A stretch of DNA of 38,920 nt from JAFLCA01 sp041907145. Lineage in GTDB: Bacteria; Bdellovibrionota_C; UBA2361; JAFLCA01. A program made the translations under genes and the position numbers. The DNA is taken from positions 1-38,920 of the forward strand of contig JAYRHW010000167.1 in the NCBI GenBank assembly GCA_041907145.1, written 5' to 3'. The notes under the pieces were generated by a model. It saw nothing but the letters and a program-made list of their open reading frames with translations, ran no database searches and was not told the origin of the DNA. Positions 30,626 through 37,950 of the stretch are shown piece after piece. How positions within the stretch are numbered: position 1 is the first letter of the stretch; the number at the start of each line of letters is the position of its first letter.

Positions 30626-31183
30626 CTACTTCAAATAGCTCTTAAAGACGTCCGCGGCACCATTGGCAGTCCAATCGCGCGGACCGGAAATGATGCCGTG
30701 CAGCGTGCCGTCATGAGGATCTGGTATCGAGGTGAGGCGCCCCTGGCGATCGAGGAGAAAAGTGCTTGGCACGCCACGAATGCCGAAAGCGTTCTTGAGA
30801 TCTCCTCGACGGTCCAGCAAGCACGGAAGGGTAATTTTGTTACTTTTCAGGTGTGATTCGACGGAGTCCCAGTCGCTTTCAACTGCAACTGCCAGCACCG
30901 ATATGTCGCTACTCTGCAAGCGCGAAGCGAATTGCTGCAGTGCAGGCAGCTCCTCCATGCAGGGGATGCACCAAGTAGCCCAGAAGTGCAGCAAGACATA
31001 ACGTCCGCGCAGTGCGGTGCTGGATGCGCTCGCTCCCGAAACAGTCGGGAGGGTAAATTCAACCTTCTGTCCAGGTAAAACGGGGGCGTCGGGTGCCTGT
31101 ACTCGGGGGCTGCATGCGCTCAGCAGCGCCAAGCAAAACACGCCGGCGTACAAATCTCGAATGACCGCTAGGAAAAACTTCAT
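30626..31183 (-). CDS. TlpA/ResA-like thioredoxin-fold lipoprotein
   Basis: The 185-residue protein has a hydrophobic N-terminus with lipobox LSAC (residues 21-24, lipidated Cys24), so it should be anchored in the envelope. The thioredoxin fold follows, with redox-active WCIPC (Cys72 and Cys75), the fold-stabilising cis-proline in GVPST (Pro139) and FLLDRQGRL after it. Such proteins reduce or exchange disulfides in periplasmic proteins, classically apocytochrome c or copper-site assembly proteins. The ATG overlaps the stop of the upstream lipoprotein gene by 4 bp, so it is the last gene of a four-gene operon that begins with a cupredoxin-like protein. A link to copper or disulfide homeostasis is inference. 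Confidence 0.87.
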   Translation of the reverse strand: MKFFLAVIRDLYAGVFCLALLSACSPRVQAPDAPVLPGQKVEFTLPTVSGASASSTALRGRYVLLHFWATWCIPCMEELPALQQFASRLQSSDISVLAVAVESDWDSVESHLKSNKITLPCLLDRRGDLKNAFGIRGVPSTFLLDRQGRLTSIPDPHDGTLHGIISGPRDWTANGAADVFKSYLK

Positions 31184-32196
31184 GAGGGATGTTGCAGTGA
31201 AATCTTCGTGGTTCCTATTTTCTGCTGGGTGGATCTTCCCACCTCGTCGGTCAAATAAACGGTGACGGGCTGGTCGGTAAAATTGTCGCTCTCCAGTGGA
31301 AAATACTCTCCGATGTAGTGCCCCTGATCCTTCTGCGCCATCGGCACATTTTGTATCACGTTGCCGATTGAGAACGAGGCTGAGCGGTCAGGCGTACCGA
31401 ACATCAAGACCTTGAGAGATTCCTTGCCGCTCAGGATCCCGGAAGGCTTATCATGAGCCGAGGCGTACACGGCTGGCGGAGGAGAACTGAGAAACTCAGG
31501 GCGATTCTCGACCGCTAATGGGGCGAGCATTTTTGCCACTACCGTTCCTGCCAAATCGGTCAGAATCTTATTATCCAAACCCTTGAGGGGCTCCAGGACG
31601 AGATCGGAAAATCCTGTCGGAACTTTAGTAAGCCCTCGACTGTCCGAGTCCGAAGCACTGCTGGTAAAGAGCGCCTTGTCCTCGCGCGCTGAAACGAGCT
31701 GCAATTCCAGTCCGACGCTGCTGGTCGATTGAATGGCGAAATAACTGCGATCCCATTCAGTCACTCTGCCGTACAGGACGGCATCACAATCCAATATTTT
31801 TGCGCAAAGCTCTCGCGCCGACGTGGCGTAAATCTTAGACAGGTCGAACGAAAGGTCTCCGTGACCAAACCCGTTATGCAATAGCTTCCCGTCTAGTTCC
31901 GCAGGACCGATGATGTCCAGTCCGGAACGATCGAGCTCCTTTTCCACCAGCTTCCTTACATATTCTGCTGGTGTACGCTTGAGCTCACTCGACAGCAGCT
32001 CGACGGAATCAATGAGAAGCTTCGGGTCTGGCTGTATAATTTCACCCTTCTTATTTACTTGCACGAAGGGCAAGACTGCAACACGCAAGGGCTCCTGTGG
32101 GTTGAAGCTCAGCGTATTCTTATAAGTTCCGGCGCAGCCGGACAGCAGGCACAACAGTAGCGCAGAAAAGGAAATCGAAAGTAAGCGAGTACTCAT
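31180..32196 (-). CDS. Envelope lipoprotein with a GNA1162/CsgG-like domain
   Basis: The 338-residue protein has a signal sequence with lipobox LLSGC (residues 17-21). The main domain opens with PLRVAVLPFV and later has CDAVLYGRVTEWDRSYFAIQSTSSVGLELQLVS. This pattern of an initial 'xxAVLPF' strand, a 'DAvlyG+v' strand and an extended lipid-exposed sheet is seen in GNA1162, CsgG, PelC and related outer-membrane lipoproteins. The C-terminal 90 residues are probably a separate beta domain. Function is not known; relatives assemble secretion or efflux structures. It begins at TAATG, overlapping the previous gene by one base, and has the same fold family as that upstream neighbour. Confidence 0.75.
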   Translation of the reverse strand: MSTRLLSISFSALLLCLLSGCAGTYKNTLSFNPQEPLRVAVLPFVQVNKKGEIIQPDPKLLIDSVELLSSELKRTPAEYVRKLVEKELDRSGLDIIGPAELDGKLLHNGFGHGDLSFDLSKIYATSARELCAKILDCDAVLYGRVTEWDRSYFAIQSTSSVGLELQLVSAREDKALFTSSASDSDSRGLTKVPTGFSDLVLEPLKGLDNKILTDLAGTVVAKMLAPLAVENRPEFLSSPPPAVYASAHDKPSGILSGKESLKVLMFGTPDRSASFSIGNVIQNVPMAQKDQGHYIGEYFPLESDNFTDQPVTVYLTDEVGRSTQQKIGTTKISLQHPS

Positions 32197-33380
32197 TATT
32201 GGGAGGCTCCTTGAGAAACTTCCTCTGTTGAGGCCGGCACGGAGAATCCGCCGTGCGTATCGACAGCCACGACTTGATACACATCCGAAGTTGCCGTGGC
32301 GGGGATCTTCCAGGCAACGTCGTGTACCTCAGCTATTCTTTTGAAGGGGCCCAGCGGAGACTGCGCCTGATAAATAAGGAAGTGATGATCGAGACAGCTC
32401 TGCACATGATTCTCGCATCCGCTCCCGAGGGGATTCGGGGTAGAGCGCGTCTTTGTACAGGCTAAGACGAGACGCTTTCCTCCTGCGGAGGCCTCTAAGC
32501 GCACGAGCCCGCGTAAATCGCATTGCCCAGCGGTCGACAGTACCGACTGCCGTACGCTAGAACCAAAGGCCGATCGCAACTCAACAGTGAGCGTACTTGC
32601 GGCGGCGGGAAAGTCCTCGAGTCTCAGACGCGCGCAATATCGCCCGGGGGAAATCTCGCGCAAATTCGTTTTTCTGCCGGTTAACAACACAAAAGCCATG
32701 GATTGTGGGGTAGCAGAGGCGCATATTTGGTCGGCTCCAATCTTATTCTTTACAATCTCGACCTTTTGAATGGCTATCGCTGCTGCCTCGCTTGGCTGGG
32801 CAGTGCGCCCAGGGGTAGGCACCTGGCTTACGAGAGAGGCGGCAAAGGCGTCGGCGAGGCGCTCGAACGAACGATCGTCGGAATTCTTAATTTGAGACAG
32901 GACCCCCTGCAGCAACTGACCGGAGTTAAACAGAAGCCCGCCGCGCTCGCTCTCGGTCTTCTCAACCTTGAGCAGTGGCTTACGCTCCTTATCGCTGAGC
33001 GTTAAGGAGCCGCGAATAGCGTTATAGTATCCGGCCAAGAAATTACTACGAGAAACGGAGTTGAGCTCGAGCGAAAAAAATCCGTCGACCAAATATTGGG
33101 ATGCTAGATCCCCGGCCCGAGGGCACTCGGGAGAATCGCAAATTCGTTGCACCAGAGTATCATCGAGGACGGTGAACCCGCTATTGCGCAGCTCGCCAAG
33201 CAGCGCCCTGCGGATGAGGCCGACTTTATCGGGAGCCACGCCTGCCGGTATGTTTATCGGAAGAAGTGCGATGGTGCGGGGAGTTCCGCCATCGAAGTCG
33301 GCGGACTTGGTCACCTTCGCAGCGCAGCCCGTCAGTAGAGCGAAGGAAAATAGAGCCAAGAGGAGACATCTATTCCACAT
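32196..33380 (-). CDS. Envelope lipoprotein, GNA1162-like N-terminal domain plus C-terminal beta domain
   Basis: The 394-residue protein has a lipobox LLTGC at residues 15-19. The N-terminal domain starts TPRTIALLPINIP and continues with RRALLGELRNSGFTVLDD, YLVDGFFSLELNS and GYYNAIRGSLTL, a layout matching the GNA1162-type lipoproteins and thus distantly like the next gene in the operon. Residues about 210-390 form an unrelated region with six cysteines and an ending TSDVYQVVAVDTHGGFS that looks like a fibronectin-III-type strand pattern. Function is unknown. Its start overlaps the cupredoxin-like gene by 11 bp and its stop overlaps the next start, so translation is coupled along the operon. 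Confidence 0.72.
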   Translation of the reverse strand: MWNRCLLLALFSFALLTGCAAKVTKSADFDGGTPRTIALLPINIPAGVAPDKVGLIRRALLGELRNSGFTVLDDTLVQRICDSPECPRAGDLASQYLVDGFFSLELNSVSRSNFLAGYYNAIRGSLTLSDKERKPLLKVEKTESERGGLLFNSGQLLQGVLSQIKNSDDRSFERLADAFAASLVSQVPTPGRTAQPSEAAAIAIQKVEIVKNKIGADQICASATPQSMAFVLLTGRKTNLREISPGRYCARLRLEDFPAAASTLTVELRSAFGSSVRQSVLSTAGQCDLRGLVRLEASAGGKRLVLACTKTRSTPNPLGSGCENHVQSCLDHHFLIYQAQSPLGPFKRIAEVHDVAWKIPATATSDVYQVVAVDTHGGFSVPASTEEVSQGASQ

Positions 33381-33807
33381 GGATAGTCCCTCGTATCCCC
33401 GAAGGATTCGGCTTCAATCCGTACACCGTATAGGAGTAGTCGCCTGGTTCGTGGAAGCAGGTCGAGGCGAAATCCCGCGGCCCGAAAGGCCTTACGGAGC
33501 GCGACTTACCGTCGGATTCGGCGCGCAAGTTGCCTCCACTGCAATGCATCTGCTTGGAGCCGAAATCGATTTCCAAAGTTGTCAAAGTGTCGGCGGTATC
33601 GTTGAGCAAAAATACGATGCTATCCGTCAACTTCATTGACAGCATGTTCGGGGAAATCCCCGAGTCCGTGAGTTTTACGACCTGGTTGTTGGAATCAGGA
33701 ACTACGGATACAGATTTTGCTATTGATTCAGACTGCGCAACGGCAATCGATGAGAGAACTGCCGCAAGGCAGCATAGAAAGACAGCGCTTTTGGTAATCG
33801 TCTTCAT
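33370..33807 (-). CDS. Secreted cupredoxin-like protein
   Basis: The 145-residue protein starts at the ATG 33807, with AGGAG 10 bases upstream. The frame is open further upstream but that part lacks signal character. Residues 1-24 form a signal peptide with AVA before Gln25. The mature part has a beta pattern with NMLSMKLTDSIVFLLNDT and the end FASTCFHEPGDYSYTVYG followed by GIRGTIHVE. The 'C-x-H-x-PG-x-Y-x-Y' turn resembles the metal-site loop of blue copper proteins, but the spacing is not the standard Cys-x(5)-His-x(4)-Met, so copper binding is uncertain. It is the first gene of the operon that ends with a TlpA-like thioredoxin, a setting that fits a metal or disulfide role in the periplasm. 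Confidence 0.62.
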   Translation of the reverse strand: MKTITKSAVFLCCLAAVLSSIAVAQSESIAKSVSVVPDSNNQVVKLTDSGISPNMLSMKLTDSIVFLLNDTADTLTTLEIDFGSKQMHCSGGNLRAESDGKSRSVRPFGPRDFASTCFHEPGDYSYTVYGLKPNPSGIRGTIHVE

Positions 33808-34022
33808 ACTGAGTTGGCTCCTGACAAACCTCACTCTCATTGGTCGTACAGCGACGCTCGATATTACGATAAATTTATCAGACAGGGCGAATGCTTTTAG
33901 CCAGGGCCGGGATGCCGGGTCAGAGCGGGACTTAAGCACTTGAAAACACGCTCAAATTGTATGAGCTGTCAATCTGTGGTAGCTCTGAATAACGTAGCAA
34001 ATACTGTCGAAAGGGGAATTAT

Positions 34023-34439
34023 ATGCGGCCCATGCCTACCATGCTCGAAGTCATGACCCCGTTTCCCTATACGATCGAAAGCGCCGAGTCCCTGAAGGCA
34101 GCGATAGCGGTTATGTATGCCAAGGACATTCGCCATCTTCCCGTTGTCGAGGGAGGAAAGGTATACGGCTTGTTAAGTGATCGTGACGCCAAACTTGCAA
34201 TAGCGGTGGGACGAGGAACAGTCGATGCAGAGACTCTGACCGTGGGGGATGTCTGCATTCAAGATCCCTATATCGTGCCCCATACCGAGAAAATCAATGT
34301 AGTGCTCGATCGCATGGTCGAAGACCGTATGGGCTCCGCTCTCGTGGTACGAAATGAGAAGCTGGTTGGTATCTTCACCGTTACCGACGCCTGCCGGACG
34401 CTCTCCGAGCTGTTGCGCCAGCGCCATCCGGATGCCTAA
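34023..34439 (+). CDS. Two-CBS-domain protein
   Basis: The 138-residue protein consists of two CBS domains and nothing else. The first runs from about residue 8 (VMTPFPYTIESAESLKAA) to 65 with RHLPVVEGGKVYGLLSDRD. The second runs from about 73 (VGDVCIQDPYIVPHTEKIN) to 130 with GSALVVRNEKLVGIFTVTDA. Paired CBS domains bind adenosine nucleotides and act as energy or redox sensors on partner proteins. Stand-alone forms are widespread and no partner can be deduced here. An AGGGG-type site (34012-34016 region) lies 6-10 bases before the ATG. It is divergent from the cupredoxin-like operon across 215 bp. Confidence 0.88.
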   Translation: MRPMPTMLEVMTPFPYTIESAESLKAAIAVMYAKDIRHLPVVEGGKVYGLLSDRDAKLAIAVGRGTVDAETLTVGDVCIQDPYIVPHTEKINVVLDRMVEDRMGSALVVRNEKLVGIFTVTDACRTLSELLRQRHPDA

Positions 34440-34536
34440 CCCAGCCCCAAATCGAGAATTGCTCTAGTCGTTCTAGCCAGTTACCCCTTGGGTAATCCGG
34501 CTAATCCTATCCTTAAGACCCCCCAGCCATATTCCG

Positions 34537-35598
34537 ATGTATCTAGGTAGATACGATGAGATTTCTTGGGTAGCTATGGCTGAAGGTCTGCATGCGTCCG
34601 GCGTAGCGGAATGCTCGTCGGACGAATCCGATAAGCGCGAAAAATTGCTCGAGCCCTTACTTCGCTCAGCACGAGCTTCGATGCCGGGAGCCGACGCCAT
34701 CGAGAACCTCCTTTTACAGCCTCAGCGTTTGCCGAACGGTATTGAGACAGCTCAGATACTCGATCTCGTGCGATTACTTCGCAGTTCTACGAATCGCGAC
34801 TACCGAAACCTTGTGGGCATGCTGAATTTTCTCCGGCACGAGGATTACTCCCCATCGCTCGAACAGGCTTTACAGCGAATCTTGCAAAGCGACTTAGTCT
34901 CGGACCATCTGCGATCGACGTGCAAACTCCTTAAGGAGATTCACGACAAAGGCTTCGATCATCACTCGCGCCGCAATTCTATCGTGGATCCGGGCGAGGG
35001 GATTGCTCTCGTTAATGCTGGAGCACAATGGGACAAGGAATTTGCCGATCGCACGCTGCGCCTGGTGCGCGCCCTCTATCCTCTCGGCATCAACATGCGC
35101 AATCCCGATTTGAGCGAGCGCGAACCGTTGGGGGTTGATGCTCGGCAGATCATCGTGGTGCTCATGCCAGGACACCGCGATCGCTGTCGGATCGAGATCC
35201 ACCCCGATGGGGAATGTTCTTGCGTGGTGCATTCGGTCAAGGGCGATAAATTCGAGCCGGAGTTTTCGCCGTTGACGTTGCGTGACGGGCAGTCGATTCG
35301 AGTAGGCAGAAGCTTGACGTTTGAACGCGATATTTACGGACTTGCCGTTCCGCGCGGAGGCATTTCAATTCCTGTGCAGGCTTGCATTGAAGATGATCGG
35401 ACATCTCGCGGGGGGCTTTTGGTGCTGCGCCAGCAGGGAGTAGTGTATCTCTTCGATTGCGGCTCACGCCATGAGGTCACGTTTTCATTCGAGCGCGGAG
35501 AGTGGACGCGCTATGAGCCGTCACCCCGACTCAGCGAGGGAGGCTATGATACCGGCCGTTCGGGAGTGTATCGACGGCGGATCGACGATGCGAGTTAG
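34537..35598 (+). CDS. Hypothetical protein with a possible degenerate FHA-like C-terminal domain
   Basis: I do not recognise the 353-residue protein as a whole. Residues about 30-130 are helical and Leu-rich (ETAQILDLVRLLRSS, LEQALQRILQSDLVSDHLR). A middle domain follows, with a strand region RQIIVVLMPGHRDRCRIEIH. Residues about 245-320 have a pattern like a forkhead-associated domain: GQSIRVGRSL, then DDRTSRGGLLVLRQQG and YLFDCGSRHEVTF. The phospho-binding Ser-x-x-His is SRGG, so peptide binding may be lost. The start ATG 34537 has no clear ribosome binding site; ATG 34576 is an alternative. Its stop overlaps the convergent GT-C gene by 4 bp. Confidence 0.55.
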   Translation: MYLGRYDEISWVAMAEGLHASGVAECSSDESDKREKLLEPLLRSARASMPGADAIENLLLQPQRLPNGIETAQILDLVRLLRSSTNRDYRNLVGMLNFLRHEDYSPSLEQALQRILQSDLVSDHLRSTCKLLKEIHDKGFDHHSRRNSIVDPGEGIALVNAGAQWDKEFADRTLRLVRALYPLGINMRNPDLSEREPLGVDARQIIVVLMPGHRDRCRIEIHPDGECSCVVHSVKGDKFEPEFSPLTLRDGQSIRVGRSLTFERDIYGLAVPRGGISIPVQACIEDDRTSRGGLLVLRQQGVVYLFDCGSRHEVTFSFERGEWTRYEPSPRLSEGGYDTGRSGVYRRRIDDAS

Positions 35599-37835
35599 TC
35601 CGGCTTAGCCTTATAGGTGGATTCGCGAAAAAATACATTCGCATCGTCCTTGAGGCGGAAGGTAATCCAGTTGGGCCGCACGGTGTCCGCGGTATTCGGC
35701 AACTGTATGAGAAACCTTTCCCATTCCCCGTTTTGCTTTACTCTCGCTGTCGCAATGGGGCTCGTCTGGGAGTGGTTCATAGCGTAGATCTCCACCTCCA
35801 CATCTGGAGCTTCCTTCTTGTAGATGCTCATTAATTCGACGTAGACGACGCCTGGCGGATAGGAAGGAGCGAGAAGATACGTATCGGTGCGTATGCGTGA
35901 GGAACCGCTCAACTCAAAGAGATAATTTCCCGCGGTATCCGACATCTTGAGGGCCAAGTTTCCTGGGAGGTTCTTGACCCGTCGATCGAATTCGATCTGA
36001 CTAAATCCGGGATCACGCGATGATACGTAGAGAATATAGCGAAGTCCCACGATCGATCGCAGGGCGTTGACGGAACGTTGATCAGGAAAGTCTAGAACTT
36101 GGGCGGGAAGCTCGCGCATGAGCTTCGTGCGTTGACCGCTGTAGCCGTTGACCATCGGCAAGTGCGCCGGAAAAAGCCACTGCATGTATTGAGTATTGAG
36201 GCGGGCAAATTCAGACCAGCTCTTTACGGAACCGTCATTGGTGAGCTCGGTCACGAGCGGTAAAGCGATGACGGCACCCTGCTCATCGATGGGGAGGCCA
36301 GCCAAAAAATCAATCGCCGGAGGAGGCTTGTCCTGCGCATCGAGCGGATACTGAGGAACATAATTTTCAAGCAAGCCAAGCCCTAATACCATAGACAGCA
36401 GAGGAGCCGCCACGTGCCGCTTCTTATCAAAGAAATGCGCTAGGGAGAACGACGCGACGATACATAAGAAAAATATGCACGGGATGCCGGCGCGTCCTAT
36501 GGCACGAATTGCGTTGAATCCCGGAAACGTTTCATAAAAAAGGCGATAAATGCCGAGCGCCCACTGACCCTTCTCCGGATTTCCCAAGGGGCCGAGCGAT
36601 AGGGCAAAGAAGAGGAATGCCAGCAGCAGAAAGCTTGCCGTCAGCCCGCGATTCGTCATGATATTGAAGCCAAGTTTCCGCTCAAGCAGACCCATACGAT
36701 AGGTGAGGACAAGCAGGATGCAGAGACATATCCATGAGAGACCTGCAGCAGCGGTCTTAATCCAAATTTCCGGAAAATAGCCGGCGGTGCAAAGCAGCAC
36801 GCCGATGAATGCAAGCCCGCCAACATGGGACAATCTCTTCAGAGGTTTGGCGTTCCAGAGTCTTGGGAAGGTCGCTGCTACAAGAACCAACAGCGCAAAA
36901 CCGGGGAACAGATTGGCCTCGGCGTGGCTCCAGTTGGCTGTAGCGCCATACAAAAGGTTGAACGGCGCTGCAGAGAGGTAGGACAACGCAGTGGCCGAGA
37001 AATAGTACGCCTCGTAAATTTCGCGCTCCCCGAAAACACTGCGGGTTGCAAAGTAGGGGAGAGCGAAGGGAATGACCGGCAGCGCGCCGAGAAGTACTCC
37101 CCCCGTAAGCTTGCACAGATCCCTACGGCTAAATTGCCGCGGTCGCAAAATAAGCGTGGTGAGCAGCAGGGCTAGGAGGGAAATCGCGGTAAAAATCGTG
37201 TAGTACACCGTGCATAGAAAACTCAAGAATAAGAGAAAGCCAATGCGCATGGCGCAAGATAGGCGTGGGGCGGCGAAAAATCCATACAGTGCGGAAATTG
37301 ACAGCGGCAGCCAGAAGATAAACTGTAGCTGCGGATGACCCAGATTTCCGCTTAAGGTCGAATAGTTCATAAACAGCGCGCCGACAACGAAGGCGGGGAA
37401 CGCCTTGCCGGTTAGCGTTGCGCTTAGGCGGTAGGTAGCAAAACCGTTGAGAAATTGAGCGCAAAGCAAAATCAAATTGTAGGCCAAGGGCAGCGACAGG
37501 CCGAGCATCAAAAGCGGCTTGGCAACCAAAGCGGGTAAAATAAAATTGTCGCTCCAGGCCAGCGTCTTTGTGTAGGGATAGAATGCCTGGGTATTGAACC
37601 AGGGCACGGAGAATAGATCTCTTATATTTGACTGCATGAGCCAGATGTAGAGACCCGCATCACCCTCGCTGCCCCCAAGAAAAAGAGAATTGAGGTGAAG
37701 GAGAGCTCTAAAGCGGAATGCGAACAGGGCCAGCAGAAGCCCTCCTGCTACGAGCATTTCCTGAGAAATTGCGCATTTCGGCTGCAGCAGAAAGTCAGAT
37801 GGGCGATCAGTTTTTTGCGGGGTGGTGTCGTGCAC
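35595..37835 (-). CDS. Large polytopic membrane protein, GT-C glycosyltransferase-like
   Basis: The 746-residue protein has about 12-13 hydrophobic helices in residues 25-480 and a soluble beta-rich C-terminal part of about 250 residues. The first extracytoplasmic loop holds GGSEGDAGLYIWLMQ with Glu57 and Asp59, the place where GT-C enzymes keep the catalytic acidic residues. GT-C enzymes use lipid-linked sugars outside the membrane to glycosylate polysaccharides, lipids or proteins. The substrate cannot be told. The frame starts at GTG 37835; ATG 37757 would remove 26 polar residues and keep all helices. It follows uvrA by 115 bp on the same strand. YfhO-like membrane proteins are the main alternative. 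Confidence 0.65.
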   Translation of the reverse strand: MHDTTPQKTDRPSDFLLQPKCAISQEMLVAGGLLLALFAFRFRALLHLNSLFLGGSEGDAGLYIWLMQSNIRDLFSVPWFNTQAFYPYTKTLAWSDNFILPALVAKPLLMLGLSLPLAYNLILLCAQFLNGFATYRLSATLTGKAFPAFVVGALFMNYSTLSGNLGHPQLQFIFWLPLSISALYGFFAAPRLSCAMRIGFLLFLSFLCTVYYTIFTAISLLALLLTTLILRPRQFSRRDLCKLTGGVLLGALPVIPFALPYFATRSVFGEREIYEAYYFSATALSYLSAAPFNLLYGATANWSHAEANLFPGFALLVLVAATFPRLWNAKPLKRLSHVGGLAFIGVLLCTAGYFPEIWIKTAAAGLSWICLCILLVLTYRMGLLERKLGFNIMTNRGLTASFLLLAFLFFALSLGPLGNPEKGQWALGIYRLFYETFPGFNAIRAIGRAGIPCIFFLCIVASFSLAHFFDKKRHVAAPLLSMVLGLGLLENYVPQYPLDAQDKPPPAIDFLAGLPIDEQGAVIALPLVTELTNDGSVKSWSEFARLNTQYMQWLFPAHLPMVNGYSGQRTKLMRELPAQVLDFPDQRSVNALRSIVGLRYILYVSSRDPGFSQIEFDRRVKNLPGNLALKMSDTAGNYLFELSGSSRIRTDTYLLAPSYPPGVVYVELMSIYKKEAPDVEVEIYAMNHSQTSPIATARVKQNGEWERFLIQLPNTADTVRPNWITFRLKDDANVFFRESTYKAKPD

Positions 37836-37950
37836 AGTAAGTCTTAACGTATCAGAGTTTCCCGCTTCTCAGGAAGCTACTTAGCATCAGAGGCCTACCA
37901 TGGGGTGCGGGCGGTCTTTGAGATGAGGCCCAAATGCCGGCTGCTGCCGT

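Noticed and set aside
33061..33639. 192-codon open frame on the plus strand opposite the lipoprotein operon
   Set aside because: The minus-strand genes here have signal sequences, lipobox and overlapping starts and stops, while this frame has none of these.
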